Below are positions 1-8,573 of a DNA stretch of 64,000 nt, one piece after another. The stretch's first letter is position 1. Each line of letters starts with the position of its first letter. The stretch comes from Capniomyces stellatus (taxonomy: Eukaryota; Kickxellomycota; Harpellomycetes; Harpellales; Legeriomycetaceae): contig LUVW01000008.1 in assembly GCA_001661515.1 (NCBI GenBank), positions 5,232 through 69,231 of the forward strand, in the 5' to 3' direction. The notes beneath the pieces are model-generated. The model did no database searches and had not been told where the DNA came from. It saw only the letters and a list, made by a program, of their open reading frames with translations. Position numbers and translations under genes: made by a program.

Positions 1-564
1 CGCGTGTTTGGAAACCCGAATCAAGTATCTACTGCCGAAAGACAGCTCCGCCGTCTCAAACAAATAAACTCTGCTGCTAACTATGCTTCTGACTTCCGCC
101 GTTTTTCTGCCCTGACTTCTTGGAATGACTCTGCCTTGTGTAGCCAATACTACGAAGGCTTGAAAGAAGATGTCAAAGATCTGTTGGCCCGTTTTGACCG
201 TCCCGAAACCTTGGCGGAGCTGATCGACTTGTCAATCAAAGTGGACAACAGACTCTTTGAACGAATGCTTGAGAGCTCTAACCGTTATCGCCCGCATAAC
301 AATAATACCTTTACCCACCAACCAAGACCAGAACCCCAGCAACCTACACAGTACCAAGCCATGGAAATTGAGGGTACAACCACTCGTCGCACTCTGACTC
401 CTGAAGAAAAACAGCGTCGTCGTGATAATAAATTATGCTTATACTGTGGCAATCCAGGCCATGTCGTCAACACTTGTCCATTACGTACTCAGAACCGCAA
501 TCCAAGCTCAATATCAGCTGTAATGACCGAAGATCAAAAAAACTTACATGCCCAGCTCGAATAA
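1..564 (+). CDS. gag: Gag polyprotein, 5'-truncated by the window edge
   Basis: C-terminal part of the structural (capsid/nucleocapsid) protein of the chromovirus. The frame is open from base 1 and stops at 562-564. A retrotransposon-gag helical region is followed by a proline/glutamine-rich linker. A single CCHC zinc knuckle (CLYCGNPGHVVNTC, near 436-477) would bind the element RNA. The end of gag overlaps the pol frame, which is reached by -1 frameshifting at 537-543. The same protein is complete in the second copy (4858-5832), where the overlapping part reads identically. Confidence 0.9.
   Translation, partial: RVFGNPNQVSTAERQLRRLKQINSAANYASDFRRFSALTSWNDSALCSQYYEGLKEDVKDLLARFDRPETLAELIDLSIKVDNRLFERMLESSNRYRPHNNNTFTHQPRPEPQQPTQYQAMEIEGTTTRRTLTPEEKQRRRDNKLCLYCGNPGHVVNTCPLRTQNRNPSSISAVMTEDQKNLHAQLE
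537..543 (+). promoter_or_regulatory. -1 ribosomal frameshift site (A AAA AAC) between gag and pol
   Basis: In the gag frame the codons are caa-aaa-aac, which makes the canonical slippery heptamer A-AAA-AAC seven codons before the gag stop. Slipping back one base continues into the pol frame (K K L T C P A R I K D...), which is open to 4406. An identical heptamer is at 5805-5811 in copy 2. The heptamer and frames are seen directly. Its use as a frameshift signal is inferred from known retroelement and coronavirus-type sites. I did not model a downstream pseudoknot. Confidence 0.7.
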
Positions 565-3500
565 AGGACGCTGGTCTGGGTTCACAACTACAACCGTCCA
601 CCCCTTTCACTCCTGTTTCTGTTTCTGCTACTCCTGTTTCTGTTTCTGCTATTCCTGTTTCTGTTTCTGCTACTCCTGTTTCTGTTTCTGCTACTCCTGT
701 TTCTGTTTCTGTTTCTGCTACTCCTGTTTCTGTTTCTGCTACTCCTGTTTCTGTTTCTGCTAATCCTGTTCCTGCTACTCCTGGTTCTGTTTCTGCTAAT
801 CCTGTTCCTGCTCCTGTTTCTGTTTCTGCTACTCCTGTGCCTGTTCCTGCTACTCCTGACTTTACATCTGTTCGAAACTTTGGCCCAACCTTGTCATTAT
901 CCACAGTAAATCTTGAAGACCACCTAGTCCTCCCAATCAGCATCTCTTTCAACAATATAACTATCAAAACCCACGCAATGATAGACTCTGGGGCAACCAG
1001 CTCATTCATCGACTCCCAGTTTGCTTCTGACAACCAGATCCCTTTAGTCCAAAAACCTGTACCAATCTTACTCAACGTAATTGACGGACGACCAATCTCT
1101 TCCGGAAACGTCACTCATCACACTGAACCTCTCAACCTCCAAATCGATGATCATCATGAACAGATGTCCTTTGATGTTACCAAACTAGGATCTCACACTG
1201 TTGTGATAGGCATACCCTGGCTAAAAAAGCATAATCCCAGTATTACCTGGCCTGACCACCAACTCGACTTTGATTCCATACTCTGCCAAGAAAGTTGTCA
1301 AATCCTCTCGCCCAACTACACTACCGAAGCCACAGATTCCTTAAAACTTTCTGATCTTGCACATCCCCAAAGTATCTTTGCTACCTCACCTGACCCCACA
1401 GACCATGCCGATAAAAATTCTATTATCCCACCTGAATACTTGGATTTTGAAGACGTATTTAGCAAGAAAGCCTCTGAAAAACTCCCTCCCCATCGCCCAT
1501 ATGACCACCAGCTCCCATTACTTCCAGATACCCAGCCCCCATTTGGACCTATTTATTCACTGTCCGAACTAGAGCTCGGAGCTCTAAGGGAATACCTGAA
1601 GGAAAACCTAGCAAAAGGATTCATCCAACCATCCTCGTCCCCTGCCGGCGCACCAATACTATTCGTCAAAAAGAAGGATGGCTCTCTCCGTCTTTGTGTT
1701 GACTACCGTGGCCTAAACAAAGTCACTGTTAAAAACCGTTACCCGCTACCCCTGATCGGCGAACTACTTGACCGATTCCGTTCAGCAAAAATATTTTCCA
1801 AGATCGATCTTCGAGGTGCTTATAACCTCATCCGCGTCGCAAAAAACGAAGAGTGGAAAACTGCATTCAGAACTCGCTACGGACACTATGAGTACAAAGT
1901 AATGCCCTTTGGACTATGCAATGCGCCTGCCTCGTTTCAACACCTCATGAACGACGTCTTATCAGATTGTCTCGATAAATTCGCTGTTGCTTATCTCGAT
2001 GATATCCTTGTATTTAGTTCCACCCTCGATGAACACATCACCCATGTCCGAGAAATACTATCTCGACTCCGTAAGTTCTCGCTCTTTGCCAAACTGGAAA
2101 AATGTCAATTCCACCAGTCAAGCGTCGAATTCCTTGGTTACATTGTCTCCGTAGATGGGATTGTCATGGATCCCTCCAAAACCGAGGCTGTTAACACTTG
2201 GCCAGCCCCAAAATGCATCAAAGATATCCAAATATTTCTGGGTTTTGCCAACTTTTACCGACGCTTCATCAAAGGATTCTCATCCATCGTTGCCCCAATA
2301 ACCAAACTACTCCGAAAAGATGTTGTCTGGAACTGGGACACATCTGCACAAAGTGCCTTTGACTCTCTGAAACACGCTTTTACCACAGCACCTATTCTGA
2401 AATACTTTGAACCTAGCAAACCTATTACCCTGGAAACTGATGCCTCCGACTTTGCTCTTGGAGCAGTTTTATCGCAATCTGATAATGAGAATATCGTTCA
2501 TCCTGTCGCCTTCTTCTCCCGCAAACTCCAACCTGCTGAACTGAACTATGAAATATATGACAAGGAAATGCTTGCAATCGTTGAAGCATTCAAAGTATGG
2601 AGGTCATACTTGGAAGGCGCTCAACACCAAATCACTGTCCTGACTGATCACAAGAATCTAGAATACTTTCTGACTACAAAGGTCCTGAACCGTAGACAAT
2701 CCCGCTGGTCTGAATTACTTGGAAACTACGACTTTGTTATTAAACACCTGCCTGGATCAACCAATGGTAAACCTGACGCCTTGTCCAGAAGACCCGACTA
2801 TCACCCTAAAGAGGGGGGTGATGCTACGCATAGCTCAACCCTCCTGAATCCCAACCAACTATTTATTGCTTCTCTGGAATACACTGCCTCCAACTCTGAA
2901 ATGATTAAGCTAATATCAAAATCATACACCTCGGATCCCACAACTGCAAATCTGCTAAAACTCTTGGAAAACCCCGATCCCGAATCCAACGATTTAACCA
3001 GAAGAACACTTGGAAACTACAGGCTCAAGGACGGTCTCATCTTACACCAAAACCTTATCTACGTCCCTGAAAACACCAACATCAAGTTGCAAATACTCAA
3101 GGATCACCACGACTCTCCCGTAGCTGGACACTTTGGTCGTGCAAAAACCCTAGAATTAGTATCACGTAACTATTATTGGCCCAAGATGCGTGCCTTTGTG
3201 AACCGTTATGTTTCCACCTGCGACCAATGCAACAGATGCAAACCTGTCAGACACAAACCATTCGGCCAACTCCAACCACTGCCAATTGCCGAAGGCCCTT
3301 GGAAATCTATCTCTATGGACTTCATTGTTAGTCTACCCGAATCAAATGGTCACACAGCCATCCTGGTTGTTGTTGATCGGTTCACCAAAATGGCTCATTT
3401 TATCCCAACTGTCAACGAAGTCGACGCCCCCACTACTGCTCAGCTATTCCTTTCAAACATCTACAGACTTCACGGACTACCCACTGACATTGTCTCCGAT

Positions 3501-4406
3501 CGCGGCTCGATTTTTACCTCTCACTTCTGGTCTGCTCTTATGAATCTCCTCCGAGTCAAATCCAACCTGTCTACTGCTTTCCATCCCCAATCCGATGGAC
3601 AGACTGAACGAGTCAACCAAGTCCTAGAGCAGTATCTCCGTCTCTACTGTGACTATATACAAGACAACTGGTTTAACTTACTCCCACTCTCTGAATTCGC
3701 ATACAACAACTCCAAACACTCTAGTACCAAACTAAGTCCCTTCTTTTCCAACACTGCTCGCCACCCAATCTCTTTGCCTACTCAGCCATCCGTCACTCAC
3801 TGCAATACTCCTACTGCTTCTGATCTTGTCTCAAATCTGTCTCTCATCCACAATCAACTTGCCACAAACATCGAATCCGCATCCAAACAATATTCCAAAG
3901 CCTACGATAAGAAGCGCACACCAGATCCCGACTTTCCCCCCGGCACCAAAGTATGGCTTATTCGTCGATACATCAAAACAACCCGTCCTAGCTCAAAATT
4001 GGACTATACCAAACTGGGTCCATTCCAAATCCTTAAGAAAATAGGACATCGTGCCTACCATCTCGAATTACCTGACTCAATGAAGATACATCCTGTTTTC
4101 CATGTCTCGCTGCTCGAACCTTTTATCGAAAATGATATTCAAGGCCGAATCCAAACCCCACCACAGTCCGTCCTAGTAGATAACGTCGAGGAGTACGAAG
4201 TCAATGAAGTTTTCGATAGTCGTGTCAAGTATCGGAAGCTGGAATATCTAGTCGACTGGAAAGGTTATACACCAAGTGACCGTACCTGGGAGCCGGCCGA
4301 AAACCTGACGAACGCTTTACAGCTGACCACCAAATTCCACTCCAAGTATCCAAACAAGCCTAAGCCTCCCGGCGCTCGCCTTCAAAAGGGGGAGCTACTG
4401 TCATGA
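537..4406 (+). CDS. pol: Pol polyprotein: protease, reverse transcriptase, RNase H, integrase, chromodomain
   Basis: Read as a gag-pol fusion after -1 frameshifting. In order: a PVSVSAT-type repeat linker (609-858); an aspartic protease with a DSGA active site near 985; reverse transcriptase with the YLDD catalytic box at 1992-2003; RNase H beginning LETDASDF near 2430; an integrase HHCC zinc domain (GHFGRAKT...CDQCNRC, about 3127-3240); and the DDE core (Asp in SMDF near 3317, Asp in SDRG near 3498, Glu in DGQTERVN near 3606). A GPF-type module (LGPFQILKKIGHRAYHL) and a chromodomain (about 4195-4330, with YLVDWKGY) follow. The chromodomain in this family is known to steer integration to modified histones. 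The frame ends inside the LTR, using its TGTCATGA. No inactivating stop is visible. Confidence 0.93.
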   Translation, partial: KKLTCPARIKDAGLGSQLQPSTPFTPVSVSATPVSVSAIPVSVSATPVSVSATPVSVSVSATPVSVSATPVSVSANPVPATPGSVSANPVPAPVSVSATPVPVPATPDFTSVRNFGPTLSLSTVNLEDHLVLPISISFNNITIKTHAMIDSGATSSFIDSQFASDNQIPLVQKPVPILLNVIDGRPISSGNVTHHTEPLNLQIDDHHEQMSFDVTKLGSHTVVIGIPWLKKHNPSITWPDHQLDFDSILCQESCQILSPNYTTEATDSLKLSDLAHPQSIFATSPDPTDHADKNSIIPPEYLDFEDVFSKKASEKLPPHRPYDHQLPLLPDTQPPFGPIYSLSELELGALREYLKENLAKGFIQPSSSPAGAPILFVKKKDGSLRLCVDYRGLNKVTVKNRYPLPLIGELLDRFRSAKIFSKIDLRGAYNLIRVAKNEEWKTAFRTRYGHYEYKVMPFGLCNAPASFQHLMNDVLSDCLDKFAVAYLDDILVFSSTLDEHITHVREILSRLRKFSLFAKLEKCQFHQSSVEFLGYIVSVDGIVMDPSKTEAVNTWPAPKCIKDIQIFLGFANFYRRFIKGFSSIVAPITKLLRKDVVWNWDTSAQSAFDSLKHAFTTAPILKYFEPSKPITLETDASDFALGAVLSQSDNENIVHPVAFFSRKLQPAELNYEIYDKEMLAIVEAFKVWRSYLEGAQHQITVLTDHKNLEYFLTTKVLNRRQSRWSELLGNYDFVIKHLPGSTNGKPDALSRRPDYHPKEGGDATHSSTLLNPNQLFIASLEYTASNSEMIKLISKSYTSDPTTANLLKLLENPDPESNDLTRRTLGNYRLKDGLILHQNLIYVPENTNIKLQILKDHHDSPVAGHFGRAKTLELVSRNYYWPKMRAFVNRYVSTCDQCNRCKPVRHKPFGQLQPLPIAEGPWKSISMDFIVSLPESNGHTAILVVVDRFTKMAHFIPTVNEVDAPTTAQLFLSNIYRLHGLPTDIVSDRGSIFTSHFWSALMNLLRVKSNLSTAFHPQSDGQTERVNQVLEQYLRLYCDYIQDNWFNLLPLSEFAYNNSKHSSTKLSPFFSNTARHPISLPTQPSVTHCNTPTASDLVSNLSLIHNQLATNIESASKQYSKAYDKKRTPDPDFPPGTKVWLIRRYIKTTRPSSKLDYTKLGPFQILKKIGHRAYHLELPDSMKIHPVFHVSLLEPFIENDIQGRIQTPPQSVLVDNVEEYEVNEVFDSRVKYRKLEYLVDWKGYTPSDRTWEPAENLTNALQLTTKFHSKYPNKPKPPGARLQKGELLS
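609..858 (+). repeat. Coding minisatellite in the pol linker (unit CCTGTTTCTGTTTCTGCTA[CT])
   Basis: About twelve imperfect units of 18-21 bases, built on CCTGTTTCTG and TTTCTGCTACT, encode repeats of the type PVSVSAT with PVPATP variants. They lie between the frameshift site and the protease, a spacer with no known fold in Ty3 elements. Copy 2 breaks off inside this same array at 5919, next to the N at 5920, so the repeat probably caused the assembly break. Confidence 0.85.
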
Positions 4407-4822
4407 TTCGCTTAGTATGACGCAATTCCGAACTGCGGAATTGCAATATATTTTAGTCTTGATTTAATTCATTAATAATTGCGTGATTTAATTACTTTAC
4501 TTATTTTTATTTATTCCGCCGTCATGATTCACTTAGTATGACGCAATTCTGAACTGCGGAATTGCAATATTACTATTTAGTTTTAGTCTAGTCATAGTTT
4601 TAGTTTTAGTTTTAATTTTAGTTTTAATTTTAGTTTTAAGTTTTAGTCTTAGTTTTAGTTCTAGTTTTGTCAGAACTATTTTCTATAAATAGTGGAGGAT
4701 TGTTGTGGAAAAACAATCCTCATCTGACAACAATTGTCTCTGTTCTCTTTAAATAAACAACTTCAAAACCATTATAACTTTGCCTATTGGCACTTATTTT
4801 CTATTATTACCTATTCTTGACA
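4399..4822 (+). repeat. Chromovirus LTR, 424 bp, shared by the two tandem copies
   Basis: Starts TGTCATGATTCG and ends TATTCTTGACA, giving the 5-base terminal inverted repeat TGTCA/TGACA. It directly follows the pol polypurine tract of copy 1 and directly precedes the primer site and gag of copy 2. Inside are two about 48-base direct copies of TCATGATTC(G/A)CTTAGTATGACG (4401-4450 and 4523-4573). Each carries a small inverted repeat around GCAATTC. A TTTTAG-rich tract, a TATA box and the presumed transcript start follow. Related LTRs at 8899-9337, 10502-10880 and 10883-11321 confirm the boundaries. Confidence 0.93.
4684..4691 (+). promoter_or_regulatory. LTR TATA box (TATAAATA)
   Basis: A canonical TATA box in the LTR, with the stretch around 4714-4722 at the usual 30-38 base distance for a transcription start. 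The same box is present in the other LTR copies. Start-site position is inferred, and it matters because it would put the primer sequence 4722-4730 at the RNA 5' end. Confidence 0.65.
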
Positions 4823-4824
4823 GT

Positions 4825-4833
4825 TTGTCAGAT
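4825..4833 (+). other. Primer-binding site of self-priming type
   Basis: Two bases after the LTR lies TTGTCAGAT. This does not begin with the TGG expected of a tRNA primer site. It is the exact reverse complement of ATCTGACAA at 4722-4730 in the LTR, close to where transcription should start from the TATA box. This is the arrangement of the Tf1/sushi chromoviruses, in which the mRNA 5' end folds back to prime reverse transcription. The 9-base match is seen; the mechanism is inferred. Confidence 0.6.
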
Positions 4834-4857
4834 CAAACCAAAATACCTGCCACTACC

Positions 4858-5832
4858 ATGTCAAAACTGCCAGAATTGTCCGAAGAACTTGACGCACCTG
4901 TAACAATGACGCTTAGGGACTACAATGAGCTACAACGCATGGCCACCACAGTAACAGAACTACAAACTCTTATAGAAAACTTAAACACCCCCACCAGCAG
5001 CCAGACTTCCCCCAGCCACGTCCGTGAACCTCACGTATCCGATCCTGAGCACTTTAATGGAAACCGTGAACAGCTACGTAACTTCATCTCCCAAGTGAAG
5101 TTAGTAATCCAAGCCCAGCCGTCCAGGTTCCCTACTGATCGCCAGAAAGTTGTATTTACTGCTACGTTCCTCCGTGGGCCAGCCTTCTCGTGGCTGCAAC
5201 CGTACCTTGAGTCCAACGCACCTGTCCCCATGCTAGATAGTCTTACCCTGTTCTTTGAAGAACTCCATCGCGTGTTTGGAAACCCGAATCAAGTATCTAC
5301 TGCCGAAAGACAGCTCCGCCGTCTCAAACAAATAAACTCTGCTGCTAACTATGCTTCTGACTTCCGCCGTTTTTCTGCCCTGACTTCTTGGAATGACTCT
5401 GCCTTGTGTAGCCAATACTACGAAGGCTTGAAAGAAGATGTCAAAGATCTGTTGGCCCGTTTTGACCGTCCCGAAACCTTGGCGGAGCTGATCGACTTGT
5501 CAATCAAAGTGGACAACAGACTCTTTGAACGAATGCTTGAGAGCTCTAACCGTTATCGCCCGCATAACAATAATACCTTTACCCACCAACCAAGACCAGA
5601 ACCCCAGCAACCTACACAGTACCAAGCCATGGAAATTGAGGGTACAACCACTCGTCGCACTCTGACTCCTGAAGAAAAACAGCGTCGTCGTGATAATAAA
5701 TTATGCTTATACTGTGGCAATCCAGGCCATGTCGTCAACACTTGTCCATTACGTACTCAGAACCGCAATCCAAGCTCAATATCAGCTGTAATGACCGAAG
5801 ATCAAAAAAACTTACATGCCCAGCTCGAATAA
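4858..5832 (+). CDS. gag: Gag polyprotein, complete (324 aa)
   Basis: The start is the ATG at 4858, the first in-frame ATG after the primer-binding site; the upstream open frame has no ATG and lies in the LTR. The protein begins MSKLPELSEELDAPV. It has a coiled-coil-like N-terminal segment (LQRMATTVTELQTLIENL), then the Ty3-type capsid region (EHFNGNREQLRNFISQ, FLRGPAFSWLQPYL, LRRLKQ, YEGLKEDVKDLL). A CCHC zinc knuckle (CX2CX4HX4C) lies near the C-terminus. It would form the virus-like particle. Pol follows in the -1 frame through the heptamer at 5805-5811. Confidence 0.92.
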   Translation: MSKLPELSEELDAPVTMTLRDYNELQRMATTVTELQTLIENLNTPTSSQTSPSHVREPHVSDPEHFNGNREQLRNFISQVKLVIQAQPSRFPTDRQKVVFTATFLRGPAFSWLQPYLESNAPVPMLDSLTLFFEELHRVFGNPNQVSTAERQLRRLKQINSAANYASDFRRFSALTSWNDSALCSQYYEGLKEDVKDLLARFDRPETLAELIDLSIKVDNRLFERMLESSNRYRPHNNNTFTHQPRPEPQQPTQYQAMEIEGTTTRRTLTPEEKQRRRDNKLCLYCGNPGHVVNTCPLRTQNRNPSSISAVMTEDQKNLHAQLE

Positions 5833-5919
5833 AGGACGCTGGTCTGGGTTCACAACTACAACCGTCCACCCCTTTCACTCCTGTTTCTGTTTCTGCTACT
5901 CCTGTTTCTGTTTCTGCTA
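5805..5919 (+). pseudogene. Pol, 5' fragment only (copy 2)
   Basis: Starts at the frameshift heptamer and runs through the linker into the first two PVSVSAT units, then stops at the N. The long open frames that appear to continue through the CCCTAA array on either strand are an artefact of the hexamer repeat and are not protein genes. Confidence 0.75.
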
Positions 5920-5920
5920 N

Positions 5921-6545
5921 CCCTAACCCTAACCCTAACCCTAACCCTAACCCTAACCCTAACCCTAACCCTAACCCTAACCCTAACCCTAACCCTAACC
6001 CTAACCCTAACCCTAACCCTAACCCTAACCCTAACCCTAACCCTAACCCTAACCCTAACCCTAACCCTAACCCTAACCCTAACCCTAACCCTAACCCTAA
6101 CCCTAACCCTAACCCTAACCCTAACCCTAACCCTAACCCTAACCCTAACCCTAACCCTAACCCTAACCCTAACCCTAACCCTAACCCTAACCCTAACCCT
6201 AACCCTAACCCTAACCCTAACCCTAACCCTAACCCTAACCCTAACCCTAACCCTAACCCTAACCCTAACCCTAACCCTAACCCTAACCCTAACCCTAACC
6301 CTAACCCTAACCCTAACCCTAACCCTAACCCTAACCCTAACCCTAACCCTAACCCTAACCCTAACCCTAACCCTAACCCTAACCCTAACCCTAACCCTAA
6401 CCCTAACCCTAACCCTAACCCTAACCCTAACCCTAACCCTAACCCTAACCCTAACCCTAACCCTAACCCTAACCCTAACCCTAGCCCTAGCCCTAGGTAG
6501 TTCGTAGCCCTAGACAACCCTAGCCCTAGACAACCCTAACCCTAA
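5921..6545. repeat. Telomere repeat array (CCCTAA)n with CCCTAG variant edge
   Basis: About 93 perfect CCCTAA units (5921-6478) are followed by three CCCTAG units (6479-6496) and degenerate CCCTAGACAA/CCCTAAC units to about 6545. The C-rich strand reads 5' to 3' here, as at the left end of a chromosome, and the perfect units lie outermost with variants on the inner side. A genuine telomere should have nothing to its left. Here a single N and a truncated retroelement precede it, so this is most likely a chromosome end wrongly joined by scaffolding. Confidence 0.93.
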
Positions 6546-6931
6546 CTATATTTACATGCCTCTAAATACTGCAACTACCACCCTGATACTTACCCAACCT
6601 ATACTACCAACCCTTACCTATCTTTTAAGCTATGTCTCTATATACTTTAATTACTACACTTAATACTTTCACTTAGATAAACACATTCAATACCATACTT
6701 TAGATATATATATTCATACTTTCATAATACCTTAATACCATACTTTAGTTATATATATCAATGTTTTATTCATACTTTTATACATCATTCAATACTTTAC
6801 TCATACTTTCATAATACATTTATTACTTTATTCATACTTTTACATCATTCAATACTTTATAACCATTAATACCATACTTGCATACCACATTTATTACTTT
6901 ATTCATACTTTGGTTACTATACTGTTACAAT

Positions 6932-7084
6932 TCTGTAATAAATACAATTTCATTTATTAAATGGTTTTATTAAATATTAGTATTTAAATTAATTTAGTAT
7001 AAAAGACTTAATTTAGTTAGTTATTAGTTCATTAAGTCTTTTAATTTTTATAGTTCTTAAATAAATTATATTTAAATCATTACA
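6932..7084 (+). repeat. Subtelomeric hairpin block, one of three copies
   Basis: About 150 bases, nearly identical to 11367-11517 (same strand) and to 8738-8870 (opposite strand). The core is an inverted repeat, AAAAGACTTAAT ... ATTAAGTCTTTT (12-base stem), around TTAGTTAGTTATTAGTTC. The copies differ by occasional single bases. No coding capacity is seen. Confidence 0.8.
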
Positions 7085-8030
7085 CCAACTTACAAACAAG
7101 AGGGTGTGTTTCTGCCTTGTGAGGCCCATTGTTCTGGTATTTTCATATCCTTTGTAACAGGGTGAACAGTGTCAAGAAAGAATAACAGAGAATAACAGCT
7201 AAGCCTTCAAGCAGACCAACCTAACTAACTACAATCCTACATTCGGCGTTGTAACTTTCCTTTATTATCCTGTTTTGTCCCTTCATCAAATACTTTTTGA
7301 CTAAAAATACAACCAAATAATCAATAAAAAACAGAATAAAGTACACTTACATCAGAATAAACACTTTTTAGACATAAATCAAGTCCCAACATCAACAATT
7401 GGGCAAATTTTTAAATAAAACAACGACGTCATAGTAAATACACTATGATGTTTAGATTATGGTTTTGGCCAACTAACTATTTTCAAATACCACCAACTAC
7501 AACTAATCCAAGTATCCTGTTCTTTGGTGTTTCAACCAGCAAAATTATACAACTAGCAGCCATACCAGTTCAGTGACTTGGTTGGTGTTATGAACTATTT
7601 TGTTTTTGCTGACTTTATTGACAGTATTTTGTTTACACTATTCTAAACCCTTTAAAATACCTAACCCATCTCGCCGATAGTTCAAACACAATTATTACTA
7701 TCCCATACTAACCACTAGATAATAAAAAGTGACACCTGACTTTACAAAAGATACTGTTCAGAACTCATCAACTCGTTAATCAACATTGTTTAGCATGTCC
7801 ACTTACAACTAGCACCAACTGATTTACACAATCTATACCACCAGTACTCCCTACTCAGCAGTCACTAACTACTTGGCAATCACTTGATAATGACTTGTTA
7901 ATAACTATTTAATAAACAATTGTTGTAGATGTTCGATGACTTAAGATTACTCAACTTTTCTTAGGTCAAGGCTTTTTAATGTTTTCTTTTATGATTTTTA
8001 TTTAAAAACCATTGTTAAGACTACGATTTA

Positions 8031-8573
8031 TTATATTATTATGCTGTGAAATATTAATTTATTGTAAATGATAAAAGAATATTTTCACTTGACCTTTTCA
8101 AATATTTGAAAATGGTCAAGTATTTATAGACAAAATTCTAAACTATAAAATTCTAACTATTTATTCTTATACTAAATAAAAGAAGTATAAACTATAAAAT
8201 AAGTTTACAGTTAGTTCAACTGTTTCTAATAATAAGTTCTCTTATTTTGGTCTTTCTAAATTTAGTTATTTCTTATTTTGATATTTCTAAATTTAGTTAT
8301 TTCTTATTTTGATATTTCTAAATTTAGTTATTTCTTATTTTGATATCTCTAAATTTAGTTATTCCTTATTTAGTTTTCTAGATTTAGTTTATCTCTAAAT
8401 TTAGTTATTTCTCTAAATTTAGTTTTCTCTAAATTTAAATCGACGTAAACATATTACTTGAAGCTGAACACAAGCTTTATGTACTATGTGATTTATCGCC
8501 GATTGGTTAATTAAACATAAGGTTTTAGTTACATATTAATTGTTATTTTGTTTAAATGTTATTGGTTCATAAC
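8031..8573. repeat. Left arm of large subtelomeric inverted repeat
   Basis: Matches 11590-12090 in reverse orientation, including AAGCTTTATGTACTATGTGA, the CCGATTGGTTAATTAAAC stretch and TGACCTTTTCAAATATTTGA. Similarity ends on one side at GGTTCATAAC (about 8572) and on the other near the TTAAGACTACGATTTATTAT stretch. It contains no gene. The length of the match is judged by eye. Confidence 0.75.
8253..8350 (+). repeat. 31-base tandem repeat (about three units)
   Basis: Units of the type TTTCTAAATTTAGTTATTTC followed by TTATTTTGATA, then decaying versions to about 8430. The inverted counterpart near 11800-11880 has fewer units, so the copy number differs between the two arms. Confidence 0.75.

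Larger units (their letters stand above)
1..4822 (+). mobile_element. Ty3/Gypsy chromovirus, copy 1 (5' end outside window)
   Basis: Long terminal repeat retrotransposon whose internal region runs from the window edge to 4398, followed by its 3' LTR (4399-4822). The gene order is gag, then protease, reverse transcriptase, RNase H, integrase and a C-terminal chromodomain. That order plus the chromodomain places it in the chromovirus branch of Ty3/Gypsy. A polypurine tract (4384-4394, AAAAGGGGGAG) lies four bases before the LTR. The reading frames are open throughout, so the copy looks young and possibly active. The 5' LTR and the start of gag are missing because the window begins inside gag. 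Base 1 equals base 5269 of the second copy, and the overlapping parts look identical by eye. Confidence 0.93.
4823..5919 (+). mobile_element. Chromovirus copy 2, truncated at an assembly N
   Basis: Internal region of a second copy starting directly after the shared LTR: primer site, full gag, frameshift site and the first two units of the pol linker repeat. It ends at 5919, before the N at 5920 and the telomere array. The overlap with copy 1 (5269-5919 versus 1-651) appears identical by eye. The layout internal-LTR-internal can come from unequal recombination between LTRs, or from an assembler walking round a repeated element. Confidence 0.88.

Noticed and set aside
467..1114. Minus-strand open frame of 215 codons opposite pol
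   Set aside because: Repeats of ETETGVA mirror the coding minisatellite; a shadow of pol.
5703..6517. Open frames on both strands across the telomere array (Pro-Asn and Leu-Gly dipeptide repeats)
   Set aside because: A hexamer repeat stays open in several frames; the proteins are artefacts of CCCTAA.
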